The notes below the pieces were generated by a model that was given only the letters and a program-made list of their open reading frames with translations, was not told the origin of the DNA and made no database searches. Both the position numbers and the translations under genes were made by a program. A stretch of 31,705 bases of DNA from Parachlorella kessleri. Taxonomy: Eukaryota > Chlorophyta > Trebouxiophyceae > Chlorellales > Chlorellaceae. The first letter of the stretch is position 1. Each line of letters starts with the position of its first letter. Of the stretch, positions 9,867 to 19,633 are shown piece after piece. Location of the stretch: positions 1 through 31,705 of the forward strand of contig BBXU01002186.1 of assembly GCA_001598975.1 (NCBI GenBank), written 5' to 3'.

Positions 9867-12800
9867 TCTTCCTTGGGTGCCAGGGTGCCTGTGCTGGGTT
9901 GCATTGTGCGGGTTGAGTTTTTATCTAGTGAGTGCGGCGTCCTGTGCCATGCCCTGGTGGGGGCCCTGCAGCCAGTAGCGTGTGCCGGGCTGGACCCTCT
10001 TATGGGCACCCTCCGCCCCTGCTACGGTGGTGCAGCGCCTGCTCCCTCAGCAGGAAACCCCTGGGCAATAAGGAGCTAGGGAGCTTAGCTGCTGTATTGC
10101 ATAGGCGTGCTGCGGCCTGTGGTGACTTAAGCTGGGCTGGACAGGCAATAGTAGCTACGCTGGTGCAGCACCCCGCCTGCGCCCCTGCAGGTGCCGACAC
10201 GCTGCTGCAGCTGCTGAAGAACTACGCGCGCAACCTGAACCTGAAGGCCGCCATCACTGTGGGCGTGGTGGGGTTGCCCAATGTGGGCAAGTCCTCGCTC
10301 ATCAACTCCCTCAAGCGCACGCGCGTGGCGCAGGTGAGCCCTGCAGCGCGGCAAAGGCGGTTGGGTTGTGCCCAGGTTGTGCAGCAGGGCTGCGTCTATC
10401 GTCATTGGCGTGGGAGTGCGGGAGTGCGGCGGGCTCAGGGAGCATTGGGAGGGCAAGGAAGGCTGTGTGGAGGGAGGGCTTGTGGGTGGGTGGGTGGGTG
10501 GGTAGTGGGGCAGGAGAGGGCGCCAGGGAGGGCCCGCGATGCAGTAGTTGTGTAGCCCTCGGGATCCGCTGCAACTGTGTTGGTGTGTCGGTGCCTAGAT
10601 GACAGGCTAGGCTGCAGACCTAGCAAAGGCGGGCTAGACTGGGGAATTGTGTAGGTGGGGTAACAGGACCAGCGGCAGTAGTCTGTGTCCCATCTGGGCT
10701 CGCCTCTCTTGGACCTCCCTCGCGCATTTTGCACCTAGCCGCCTGTTAAAGTGGCAGTGTGCCCATGGCAAAGCATTGCGTCTCCCTTGTGTACCTTCAT
10801 GTAAACCCCTGCCCAGTAGGAGCCCTGGTATTGCTGACAAGCCCCCCATGTCAGACCATGTCACCCGTGTGGTGCCAGTGCCAGTGGGGCAGCACACCGT
10901 CACCCCAGCAGGCTTGACTTGTTTCTGCTTCCCTGCCTGGCCGGCCTGCAGGTGGGCAACACCCCGGGCGTGACCAAGGCGGTCCAGGAGGTGCACCTGG
11001 ACAAGCAGGTGACGCTGCTCGACTCGCCCGGCGTGGTTTTCACCACCGCGGGCGCCGACGGCGAGGCCGCGGCCGCGCTGCGCAACTGCGTCAAGGTAGG
11101 CGCAGGAGGGTGCCGAAGTGCAGCTCGCCCGTGCGGCTGTCCCTCTGGCTGGGCTGCCTGGCTAGCTGGCTGGCTGGATATATGGGTGGGGCGGTGGGCT
11201 CCTTCCGGCAGAGTTCTGGGCGGCGTGGGCCTGATACCTGCCTTGAAAGGATTCAAACTTCACAACTCAGGCGACAGCCCTGTTGGGAGGGGCACCGTTG
11301 GCAGTCTCAGCATGGCTACTGACAGGCTCCCACCCTTGCCCTGCCTTCCTTGGCCATTAGGTATACCAGCAGCAGCACTGCCCCATTGCTGCCTCGTTTC
11401 AGCCTGCTTCAACCCCGCTGTCTGCCTTTGTTACCATCGACCAATCCCCCGCCCTGCTGCGCCCCCCTGGCCCCCCACCCACCCGCAGGTGGAGCAGCTG
11501 CCCGACCCGGTGCTGCCCGTGGGCGAGATTGTGCGGCGCTGCCCCGCGCGGCAGCTGATGCAGCTGTACAAGGTGCCCGCCTTCCAGGGGGCGGACCAGT
11601 TCCTGCAGCACGTGGCGCAGGCCAGGGGCAAGCTGAAGCGGGGGGGCACCGTGGATGTGCAGGTGGGTGGGTGGGTGCTAAGGCGCGCAGCGAGCGGGGC
11701 CGGGGCGTGACTGGTGCCCTCGGCTTGAGTGCCCTGTAGCCTGGAAGGCTGGCTGGTAGGGACTTAGTATGGCGCTGATGGTGGGGGTGGTCATCTGGCC
11801 CGGTTGCCAGTTCCATTTCACTGGTATGTGACCCTGGGTTAGAGCCAGTGCGGGGCCAGCACTGAGCAAGTGGCTGGAGCGGCTTGTAAGCCTGTTGAGA
11901 ATCCTGGCACTCCCATGGTTACATACCTGTCTAGTCGATTCTGTCTCCACTCCTATGCTTGGCTTCTGCAGGCGGCCGCGAAGATTGTGCTCCAGGACTG
12001 GAACGACGGGCGCATCCCATACTACACAGTCCCCCCGCAGCGGCAGACCGAGGTGGAGGGCTCTGCAGCGCTGGTGCAGCAGTGGGGCCAGGACTTCAAC
12101 GCGCTGGAGGTGCGGTGCCTGCTTGTCTGGCTGGCGGCTTTGCCCCATGCTGGCTCATCTAATAGCTGCACAGCCAAGGCTGGCAAGGGAACGGTATCAG
12201 TAGTCTCGCCGTGTGGGGCTGCCCTGCCTGCTCGTTGCCCCTCCGCTGTGTCGTGCGATGTCCGTATTCTTTCAGGGTCGTGTATCCAGTCGAGAGGCGC
12301 TGCAGCGTTGTGCAATGGACAACCCTCTTGCGTGTGCCTGCATCTACTCCAAGCCTCATGCCCGTGCATGCTTGGCTTGGCTGCCTGCTTCGCCAGTATG
12401 CACTTCATGCCTGCGGCCCCTACTCCACGTCGCACGTGAGGCATCAGAGCCATGGGCGTCTCAGGAGCTTTTGTGCCTCAACACTTCCCTGCAGGTGTAC
12501 CGCCAGCAGGAGAGCGCTGTGATTGCTGGGCTGCCCTCCCTGGAGGACCCCTCGTCTGCCTTCTTTCAGACAGAGACCGCTGGCGCTGCGCATGCTGACC
12601 TAGAGGCCATGCAGCTCGACGGGCGCAGCGCAGACGCCGGCGCCGGCCCCTCTGGCACGGACAGCGATGAGGACGACAGCCGGGGAGGCGGCAGCGACCT
12701 GGGAAATGGCATGGAGGGCGAGGATGGCGGCGGCAACAGCAGCGCAGAAGAGATGGACGAGGGGGATGGGCCCCCTGCCAAGCGCGCCCGCGGCGCCGGC

Positions 12801-13385
12801 GCGGGAGCTGCCAAGCAGAATGCGGTGCTGTATGCGCAGGAGGGGCAGTTCAACCCGCGCGCGGCCAAGGCGGAGCGGAAGCGGCGGAAGAAGGAGGGCG
12901 CGGATCAGCGGCAGCAGCGGGGTGCGGGGGATGAGGAAGGTGAGCTGCTTGTTTTTAGCATGGGTGGCAGGTAGTGCGAACAGGGTGTAAGAGTTGAGCT
13001 GGACGTACAGGACGGGATGCAGAGCGCGCCTGAGTCTTGCCTGAGTTCTGAGCCTGAGGTTTGACTGGAGGGGGGTTTGGGCAGCTGGCTGGTGATGCAG
13101 TTGACGTGAGGGCTAGCAGCGGGCTATTGCTCGTCTGCTGGGTGTGCCCTGCTTCATAGGAGTGGATTTTTCAGCCATTTTTTCGACTGTCCCTACGGCA
13201 TGGAGCTAGTTAGCCGCTTAACAGTGTCCCTATGGATGTGGTCCAACCAAGCTTGTGTGTCCTTTCCAGGCGGTGACTCTGACTATGATTTTGAGGCGGA
13301 TTGGCGAGCGGTGAAGACAGGCAACGCCTTTGAGCACATTGCGGATGCGGGTACGTCAGATGAGGACGGAGAAGAGCAGGAATAG
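7783..13385 (+). CDS. NSN1: Nucleostemin/NUG1-type circularly permuted nucleolar GTPase
   Basis: Nucleolar GTPase needed for 60S ribosomal subunit maturation and export (plant NSN1, yeast Nug1, animal GNL3). Eleven exons: 7783-7810, 8172-8413, 8844-9029, 9227-9362, 9638-9811, 10191-10333, 10952-11095, 11489-11662, 11972-12109, 12495-12939, 13270-13385; every phase closes, giving 641 aa. Residues 1-90 are the very basic Grn1-type N-terminus ([33 protein letters not shown]). The GTPase motifs come in permuted order: [14 protein letters not shown] (about 158), G4 NKID at 195-198, G1 GLPNVGKSS at 283-291, G3 DSPG at 327-330. The RNA-binding-like region [11 protein letters not shown] follows, then an acidic Ser/Asp/Glu-rich tail with nuclear-localisation-like KRAR and [11 protein letters not shown]. 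Exon 1 is only 28 nt, so the ATG at 7783 rests on family conservation of the N-terminus. Confidence 0.95.
9832..9866. repeat. (GGCT)n microsatellite
   Basis: About eight GGCT units in intron 5 of the NUG1-type gene, close behind the donor at 9812. Confidence 0.85.
10483..10503. repeat. (GGGT)n microsatellite
   Basis: Five GGGT units in intron 6 of the NUG1-type gene. Confidence 0.8.
12962..12983 (+). mobile_element. Solo terminal-repeat copy of the 13736-14128 element
   Basis: This 22-bp stretch, GGGTGGCAGG...GCGAACAG, is identical to the reverse complement of 14107-14128, and the identity extends two bases further. It lies in intron 10 of the NUG1-type gene, just after the donor. No partner end was found nearby, so it is a fragment. 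Confidence 0.55.
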
Positions 13386-14385
13386 GGAGCAGCTTGCGGT
13401 CTGTGGAGGTGGCGTAATCCTGAACTGTGCTAGTCGCGGGGGATGGGATGTATGAGTGACATACTGCAGCGGTTATGGTATTCTTTTTGTTGTGGTCAGC
13501 ATAGCTAGCGCCACTGTGGGCAGGCCCCTCAGCCTGTCAGCCCACGAATGGTGCCTATGAAGCAATTGGATGCTTGCAAATGGTTTTGAGGTCCACCGGT
13601 GGGTACCCCTTTGACACTATGCGACTAGATGAACCACTGCTCTGGGGGACGGTTTTGATGCCATTTGTTGCTGCTTGATTGCGACACATCTACCGCACCT
13701 GCTTTTGCTGCTGCTGTGGGAAGCATTACTGGTAAGGGTGGCAGGGAGTGCGAACAGAGAGACGGGCGGACACTACTGACTGGGGTAGATGCTATTCAGC
13801 TTATTAGAATGATGCCTAACGTGCCTATCATCACCCATTCGTCCTAGGAGAAAACTACAGTGCTGCCATTTCAGCTCCGGTTGGTACACCTTGTCAAGTA
13901 CGTACAGAAGAAACATGGTCTTAAGAATTATTGTCAAAGACGGAACAAACTGTGTCCAGCAAGTTAGGATCCCAGCTTGGCCTTGTCTTCTGGCCCTACA
14001 TGCTGGCATCAATAAAAATCGTATCCACTTGCCAGCAGTGGCACAAACAGCAGTCCAACATGGTTGTAAGAATCCAGTCCTGTTATTACAGCCCAGCTTT
14101 CACTCCCTGTTCGCACTACCTGCCACCCACACTAGAAGCATTTTGAAAATGTGGCAGGCATACAGGCAGGTACCAGTCGTCATCGGACTTTCACAGCCTG
14201 TCCTCCAGACCTGAGGTCCAGCAGTCAAGTAGGCCTTAAAACTGACCACAGCTCCAATCTCTCCAACCAAAACTGCTGTATAGCCTCTTCTTGCCATGTG
14301 CACCCAACCCTTGACGCTATATTGCCAAGGTAAGTTCCTGTTGGGCCAGGATTCATGATACGCGGAACAAGGTTGTTAGCCGGCT
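13386..14385. other. Convergent intergenic region
   Basis: Lies between the stops of the NUG1-type gene and the Pro-rich gene. It holds the inverted-repeat element 13736-14128. The rest (13386-13735 and 14129-14385) shows no gene. TTACA at 14096-14100 could be the TGTAA signal of the minus-strand gene, 286 bp past its stop, but it is inside the element. Confidence 0.5.
13736..14128. mobile_element. MITE-like element with 22-bp terminal inverted repeats
   Basis: 393 bp bounded by inverted copies of GGGTGGCAGG(G/T)AGTGCGAACAG at 13736-13757 and 14107-14128, 21 of 22 positions matching. No transposase frame lies inside. I could not see a clear target-site duplication, so the element type is inference from the inverted ends and the extra solo copy at 12962. 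Confidence 0.5.
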
Positions 14386-15479
14386 TCAGCGGGTATCCAC
14401 TGGGCAGAAGCAGATGCACTGCAAAGGCGAGAAGGCAGTTGAGGAGCACCCTTCAATCAACGGGAGCATGGCACAGACACTGAGGCCTGAGGTGGGCACA
14501 AGCCTACTAGGGCCTAGTTCGTAACGACTCCACTTTGTAAGCAAGACACACCGACCCGCCAACCGAGCCAAGCGACTGGCCAATCACATAGACATTTGAG
14601 TGCGCTGGAGACAAGCCCACAGGGCACATCTACAACAACATTAAGGAGGTGCACCCACCGGGAAGAAAAACCAGATGAGGCAGGTGAGCGGTCCGCAGAA
14701 GCGCCTCTCCCGCTCCATCACGACCACAGTTGAGGGGGCACCGTAAGGGGTGCCAGCACTGACCGCCTGCATGTTGTTGTTGACCGTCGTGGGCGCGCCA
14801 GGGTTGGTTCTGGCTGTCGCTTCCAGAACCGCCAGCTTTGAGGCAGTCTGCATCTCCACACGCAAGTCGTTCTTCATTTGCTCTCTGCAGCAATTGGAAA
14901 CACATGCAGGAAATATGCATATGCCATTGCTCTGTAACGCCAGCTAGGACTGTTAACAGTCCAAGTCCACCCAGCCATGCTGCTGTGCATGGAACGTCAA
15001 ACCAGCCAGCCAGAGTTGCTCATAGCCAGACAAGTGTGTTGCAAGTCCTTCCAGCCAGCCTGGGAGCACCTTCACCTCTCCAATTGTGCTCGCAGGGCGG
15101 CCACGTCAGCGTTGGGCTGGTTCACACTGGCATACGCGGGCAGCGCACAGCCTGAGGGCGGCGCTGGATGGCCAGGGTATGGCATCCCTGGGGTCACTGG
15201 GGCATAACTTGGCATCTGCGGAGGGTAAGTGCCAGGCGGCACGCTGTATATGGGACATCCTGGCGCGGATGCCTGCGTTGTGAAGCCCGCAGGGTTTGCA
15301 GGGTTGCCTGCAGTGCACAGGGCCGCCAGGAAGCGTCAGAATCCCGAATCTGCCCGAACCCAACCCATTTCTAAATCAACTTGCCGACAGAGTGCAGGTT
15401 GGGGGCAAATATTTAGCAGGATGCAGGCCGTGCAGCCCAGCAAGAGTTGCAGCTCACTGTACGCACCGGCCTCGTACAT
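14386..15479 (-). CDS. Pro/Tyr-rich protein with conserved Cys-rich hydrophobic C-terminus
   Basis: Exons 15479-15467 (13 nt), 15307-15076, 14884-14659 and 14418-14386 join in phase to 167 aa. The N-terminal half is rich in Pro, Tyr and Gly (YSVPPGTYPPQMPSYAPVTP), like a prion-like or membrane-adaptor tail. A short charged helix follows (VAALRAQLEREQMKNDL, about residues 75-92), then a Val/Thr/Asn-rich linker, then the last 27 residues: RFCGPLTCLIWFFFP joined across the final intron to CICFCPVDTR. That ending resembles small eukaryotic membrane-associated proteins finishing in a CGP...LIG...PC.C.CPVD motif, known in several protists and plants but without a defined function that I can name. 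The hydrophobic part with five cysteines could insert in a membrane or be palmitoylated. The final exon (10 codons plus stop) is supported by how well it completes this motif. Confidence 0.75.
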
Positions 15480-15914
15480 GGTTCTCCGGTGCTAGAACTT
15501 TGAAAGTGGAGTTCGTGTGGCTCTAACAGTCGTCGTGTGTACTGACGAGGCTTGCAGAATAGACGTGTCGCGTCGAGTCAGCGTCGCGTCGCTCTTTGGA
15601 TCAGGCGCCGGGAGATGCTTTGCATGCTGGGTTTGATTTCGAGCGCTGCATTTCGTTTGATACCTGCGCTCTCAGACCGTTAGGGAATAGCACCTTGGCA
15701 AAACGCTTGATCTTGTTAAGCCACACTTGTCAACGTGGCGTCTAAGCATGACGACACCATGAGAGTTTCAACCAAGAGCGCTGACCAAGCTGGCCTGCAC
15801 ATCCCCAAGTTGTTCCTGGTGACATGAAGAGCGTGACACGCACAGTGGCGCCAGCACCTCGCCTCTCCAGGCGAGCACCCAGCAAGGCAGTCACTACATT
15901 GAGACTGGCCCTCC
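15480..15914. promoter_or_regulatory. Divergent intergenic region (Pro-rich gene / GT14 gene)
   Basis: 435 bp between start codons. A GTCGCGTCGAGTCAGCGTCG-type repeat of GTCGCGTC units lies at about 15567-15593, which could be a regulatory element. No clear TATA box. An ATG at 15824 opens a frame that does not splice in phase to the next exon, so it was not used. Confidence 0.45.
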
Positions 15915-18731
15915 ATGTCGGTACCAACCTCACAACTTCGCTACGGTATGGCTCTATGCCACTGCAGGCGACGGTCCCGCATAGCATTCTCAGGCCTGTT
16001 TGTTGCCTGTGCCTGCTTGCTGTCTGTGGTCCGCCAGGCAGCTGTCCCTGTGACGTATGGGGTTCCAGGCGTGCCTCGGCGACGGATACTGGAGAGACAA
16101 GCCGTGCCACAGGTACGCGGTCTACCGAGGGTTGAGAGAGGTGGCATATTGACGAGAACTTGCTTCTAGACGCCCTGCTGTCCAAGGGACCTGTCCCTCA
16201 TCCAGCCTTGCCCACGGTACGCTGCTCGGTGTGTTACTACCAGGCATTGCTGCCAAGAGGTCCTTCCCCAACACATGCGAAAGGGGAAGGAAAGGCAGTT
16301 TTATCTCAAGGCGGCTTACCTGCAAGCGCTGCCTGCCCACAGGACCAGCTTGACGTAGCGCTTGCCGAGCCGATGCACAGCGACGCCCGCAACCCGTGCG
16401 ACGCGCTGCTGCACATCCCCAAGGTTGCCCTGCTGTTCATGACCAGCGGCAAGATGCCCCACGAGCGGCTGTGGCGGCTGTGGGTGAAGCAGGCAAAGGC
16501 GCTGGTCCCGCTGGATGCAGTACGGCGGTACGCTGCCACCAGCAGCCGCCCGGGGGCCCCGCTGGACCCTGCTCGCTTGCAGCAGCTGGCGCAGGCCTGC
16601 GCGGCCCGGCAAACTGCTGCGGGGGAGCTCCCTGTGTCCCAGCTGGACCGGCAGTTCCTCTTCACTTTCTACATCCACGCAGCGCCCGACGTTCCAGGGT
16701 TCAACGCCAGCTCCATGTTTGCGGGCAGCCTCATCCCCCACCGCACCCACGCCCGGCGGCAGGAGCACTCTTTGATAGATGCCGAGCGGCTGCTGCTGGC
16801 GGAGGCCCTGCGGGACCCGCTCAACCAGCGCTTCCTGCTGCTGAGTGACACCACGCTGCCGCTGTACGGCCCCGCCCTGGTCTACCAGCAGGCCATGGCT
16901 GAGACCCTCAGCCGCATGGACGCCTGCACCTACCACCCGGAGATCCCGGTGGGTGTGGACAGCCCGCTGCTTCGTTTCGCGTCATTTTGTGTCAACTCGC
17001 TTTGTAGCGTCAGTGCAAAGAACGGGGATCTGACGGGCTTGGCAGGGTAGCTTGCCAGTGCGATAGGCATCCCACCAGTGCAGCCGCTGTGTTCCTGGCC
17101 TGGTCACAGTTGCTCAGTTGCTTGTGTTACTCTCCTGCAGGGAAACCTTGACCGGTGGGATGCCGGCATGGAGGGGCCGCATTTCAAGATGCACCACTGG
17201 CGTAAAACCAGCATGTGGTTCAGCATGCCTCGAAAGCACGCTGAGGTGGGAAGCAAGAGGTTCAGGGCTTGGTTGGCATGTACCTGTGCGTCCTGTAGTG
17301 CCCAGCGAGGGCATGTGGTCGGCCCAGTATGTGGGCTTACGATGCTGCAGCATGTAGGGTGCGCATTGTCATGTAGGATGCGCATTCCAACGCACGTCAC
17401 AAACAGTCCTGAGGCCGCCAGCATGTGTGAGTGCAGGTGATAGCGAGGGAGGTGGAGATCAATGCTGCCTTCCAGCAGTTCTGCAAGAAGAGGCTGGTAC
17501 ACCCGCTGACCAATAGGTGAGGTGGGATTGGGGAGGGGAGTACTTCTTGCTCTACCGAGAAAGATAGAATCTCCCACACCAGCCATGCGCATCTCAGCCA
17601 GCACCGCTTGCCCCGTGCCAGACATGCGCAACAGCCTTATAGTTCACTTGGTGGCACCACCACTGACCACGACCCTCATATGTTGAACCCCGCCCTCTCC
17701 TTCCACCACTTCCGGGTCACCTTCAGAAGTGCCCGGCTCACCCTTGTACACCCCCCAGCGACCTTGGACATTTTCTCTCCTTGTGGCCTGCAGCACCGCT
17801 TCCTGCAGCTCTTGTGAGCACTACCCCGCCATCGTGATGGCCGTGCTGGGGCTGGAGCACGAGACCACCTGCAACGGCGACGGCAACACATACGTGGACT
17901 GGAACATTGACATCAAGTACGGCCACCCGCGCACCTTCAAGAACAAGGACGTAAACGACTCCTTGGTGGCCGTGGCACGCACCGGCTACTACTGCACCCT
18001 GCAGGAAACAGAGGTGGGCGGGGGTGCCTGGTGCTTGTTGCCAAGCAGGGATGAGAGTCCAGTGGCGGGCTTGAGGCTTGGTCCAGGAGCGAAAACGAGC
18101 TCTGGCTAGAGTCAATCAAGTGTAACAAGGGCGGGCAGCCTCAGTGTCATTGGGCTCCAGGGTTCCAGCGCAGCAGTCTGCCCATCACCGCCAAGCTCAG
18201 CTGGCGCCGCATCTATCTGTTGATGCCGGCATGTAAACCGACCTGCGGGGTGCATGTCCTGGGCCTGGCATGGCACCGTGCAAAGGTTGCTTTTTGTGCG
18301 GGCAGGGCAGCAGGGGCTGCATCGACTGTGAGCAGCATGCCCAAGCCAGAAACCTCCACTGGGGTACTGCAGTGACCTCAGCTACAACCTCTTCCCCACG
18401 ACTGCAGGAGGCCATCCGTTCGGCCAGCCAGCAATTTGTGAACGCACGTTCACTGCCATCGCCCGCCAACCCAGCAGCCGCCGCCTTGCCAGCTGACCCG
18501 CCTCCTCCCTACCCGGCCCTTGGCGCCAACTGCAGCCTGTTCATTCGCAAGATGCCGGCGTTTGTGGAACGGACTGCATACCGGGTGCTGGGGCGGCATG
18601 TGAGGGGCCTGCCTTGGGAGGCTTCGGTGGAGGAGGGTGAGGAGGGGCAGAAGCTTGTGAAGTACATGAAGAGCCGGACAGTGATCAACTCGCTACTGGA
18701 AGCTGCGACCAGCGGTCTCCAGGCCTTGTAG
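15915..18731 (+). CDS. GT14 core-2/I-branching-type glycosyltransferase (plant DUF266/BC10-like)
   Basis: Predicted Golgi type II membrane glycosyltransferase of family GT14; plant members such as BC10 affect wall and arabinogalactan glycans, but the exact acceptor here is unknown. Exons 15915-16112, 16343-16948, 17141-17245, 17437-17516, 17794-18013 and 18408-18731 join in phase to 510 aa. A basic cytosolic tip (RRRSR) precedes one signal anchor (residues about 22-40, IAFSGLFVACACLLSVV). Family motifs: KVALLFMTSGKMPHERLWRLW-type start of the domain (about 89), RFLLLSDTTLPLYGPALVYQ, HHWRKTSMWFSMPRKHAEVI, CEHYPAIVMAVLG, HPRTFKNKDVN, and CSLFIRKMPAF near the end. The start could also be the ATG at 15948, which keeps the same anchor. 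The C-terminal 40 residues are less conserved. TGTAA lies 163 bp past the stop. Confidence 0.92.
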
Positions 18732-18893
18732 CCCTGCCTAGCACTGCCTGGGCAGAGTGTAAGTGTGGTGTGTGTGGGCCAGTGTGTGGTGAGCTAAGAG
18801 AGGTGTGGACAGAGACTGAAGCAGAACATGGGAGCAAAGCAGGGAGGGTTTCCCAGGGTTTGCCAGCGGCAGGAGGGTTGTCTTGTAACGGTG

Positions 18894-18898
18894 TAGGC
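18894..18898 (+). terminator. TGTAA polyadenylation signal
   Basis: 163 bp downstream of the GT14 stop codon. Confidence 0.55.
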
Positions 18899-19515
18899 AG
18901 GCAATAAAAGAGTATCCCAGGTCCTTGACTGCCCAGCACCTGAAGGAACATTTTTCAATCATTGAAGCTCAGGTGCTCATTGTAGTGCAAGCCTTGGGGC
19001 ATGGTAGCATCAGGCACACTGCCTTTTCGGTGCTTCTTTGCAGGCGTCACAGGCGCGTACATTTTATCCATCTATAGCCACGGGGGGAGGCAGCATTAGC
19101 CTTGTCAGGGACATGAATGTATTAGCGCAAGTAAGCAGCTATTAACAATTAGAATGCTACAAACAGTTTCTGACTTGCTAGATCATGTAATGGCAAGCTA
19201 GGAGACACGTTCCTGTCATCAAGCTAGGCAGTACTGCGAGTCGCTTGATTTATAAAGATGAAGAAGAAATGGGTCCGGGTCCGTCGCAAGAAGCAAGTTC
19301 CCCTGTTGCTTGATACCAGAAATACCCACTAGTGAGCCCTACCACTCATACTCAACATAGTGTCTCTGCCAGCCCTCAACCGATCAGCACGATAGTCAGA
19401 AAGATCCCAAGCACTTCCCGTGCTGCACAGCAGAGTCATTGCTCAACAATGGAACACTGCATAGCTCCCTCGCAACAGCTCCTACCACTTCTCTACTTTC
19501 AAGCTGCTTCTGCTC

Positions 19516-19520
19516 TTACA
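19516..19520 (-). terminator. TGTAA polyadenylation signal
   Basis: TTACA on the plus strand, 114 bp past the PGM stop codon. Confidence 0.55.
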
Positions 19521-19633
19521 CCCTCCTCAAGGTTGTGCAGGATGCACGTGAAGCACAACATGAGGAACCCCAGCAGGACATGGCTACTGGTAGCTGTCAC
19601 GAAACCTCCCCGCTGGTACGGCAGTCAGCTAGG

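Larger units (their letters stand above)
18732..19633. other. Convergent intergenic region
   Basis: Lies between the GT14 and PGM stops. It contains a TGTAA signal for each gene (18894-18898 plus, 19516-19520 minus). The middle (about 18960-19500) is AT-richer and shows no gene, RNA or repeat that I can support. Confidence 0.6.

Noticed and set aside
15824..15920. Upstream first exon for the GT14 gene starting at ATG 15824
   Set aside because: Its GT sites leave phase 1 or 0 while the next exon would need phase 2. The in-frame ATGs at 15915 and 15948 already give a signal anchor.
19258..19332. Very basic short frame (MKKKWVRVRRKKQ...)
   Set aside because: Looked briefly like ribosomal protein L41, but the sequence does not match that family and nothing else supports a gene.
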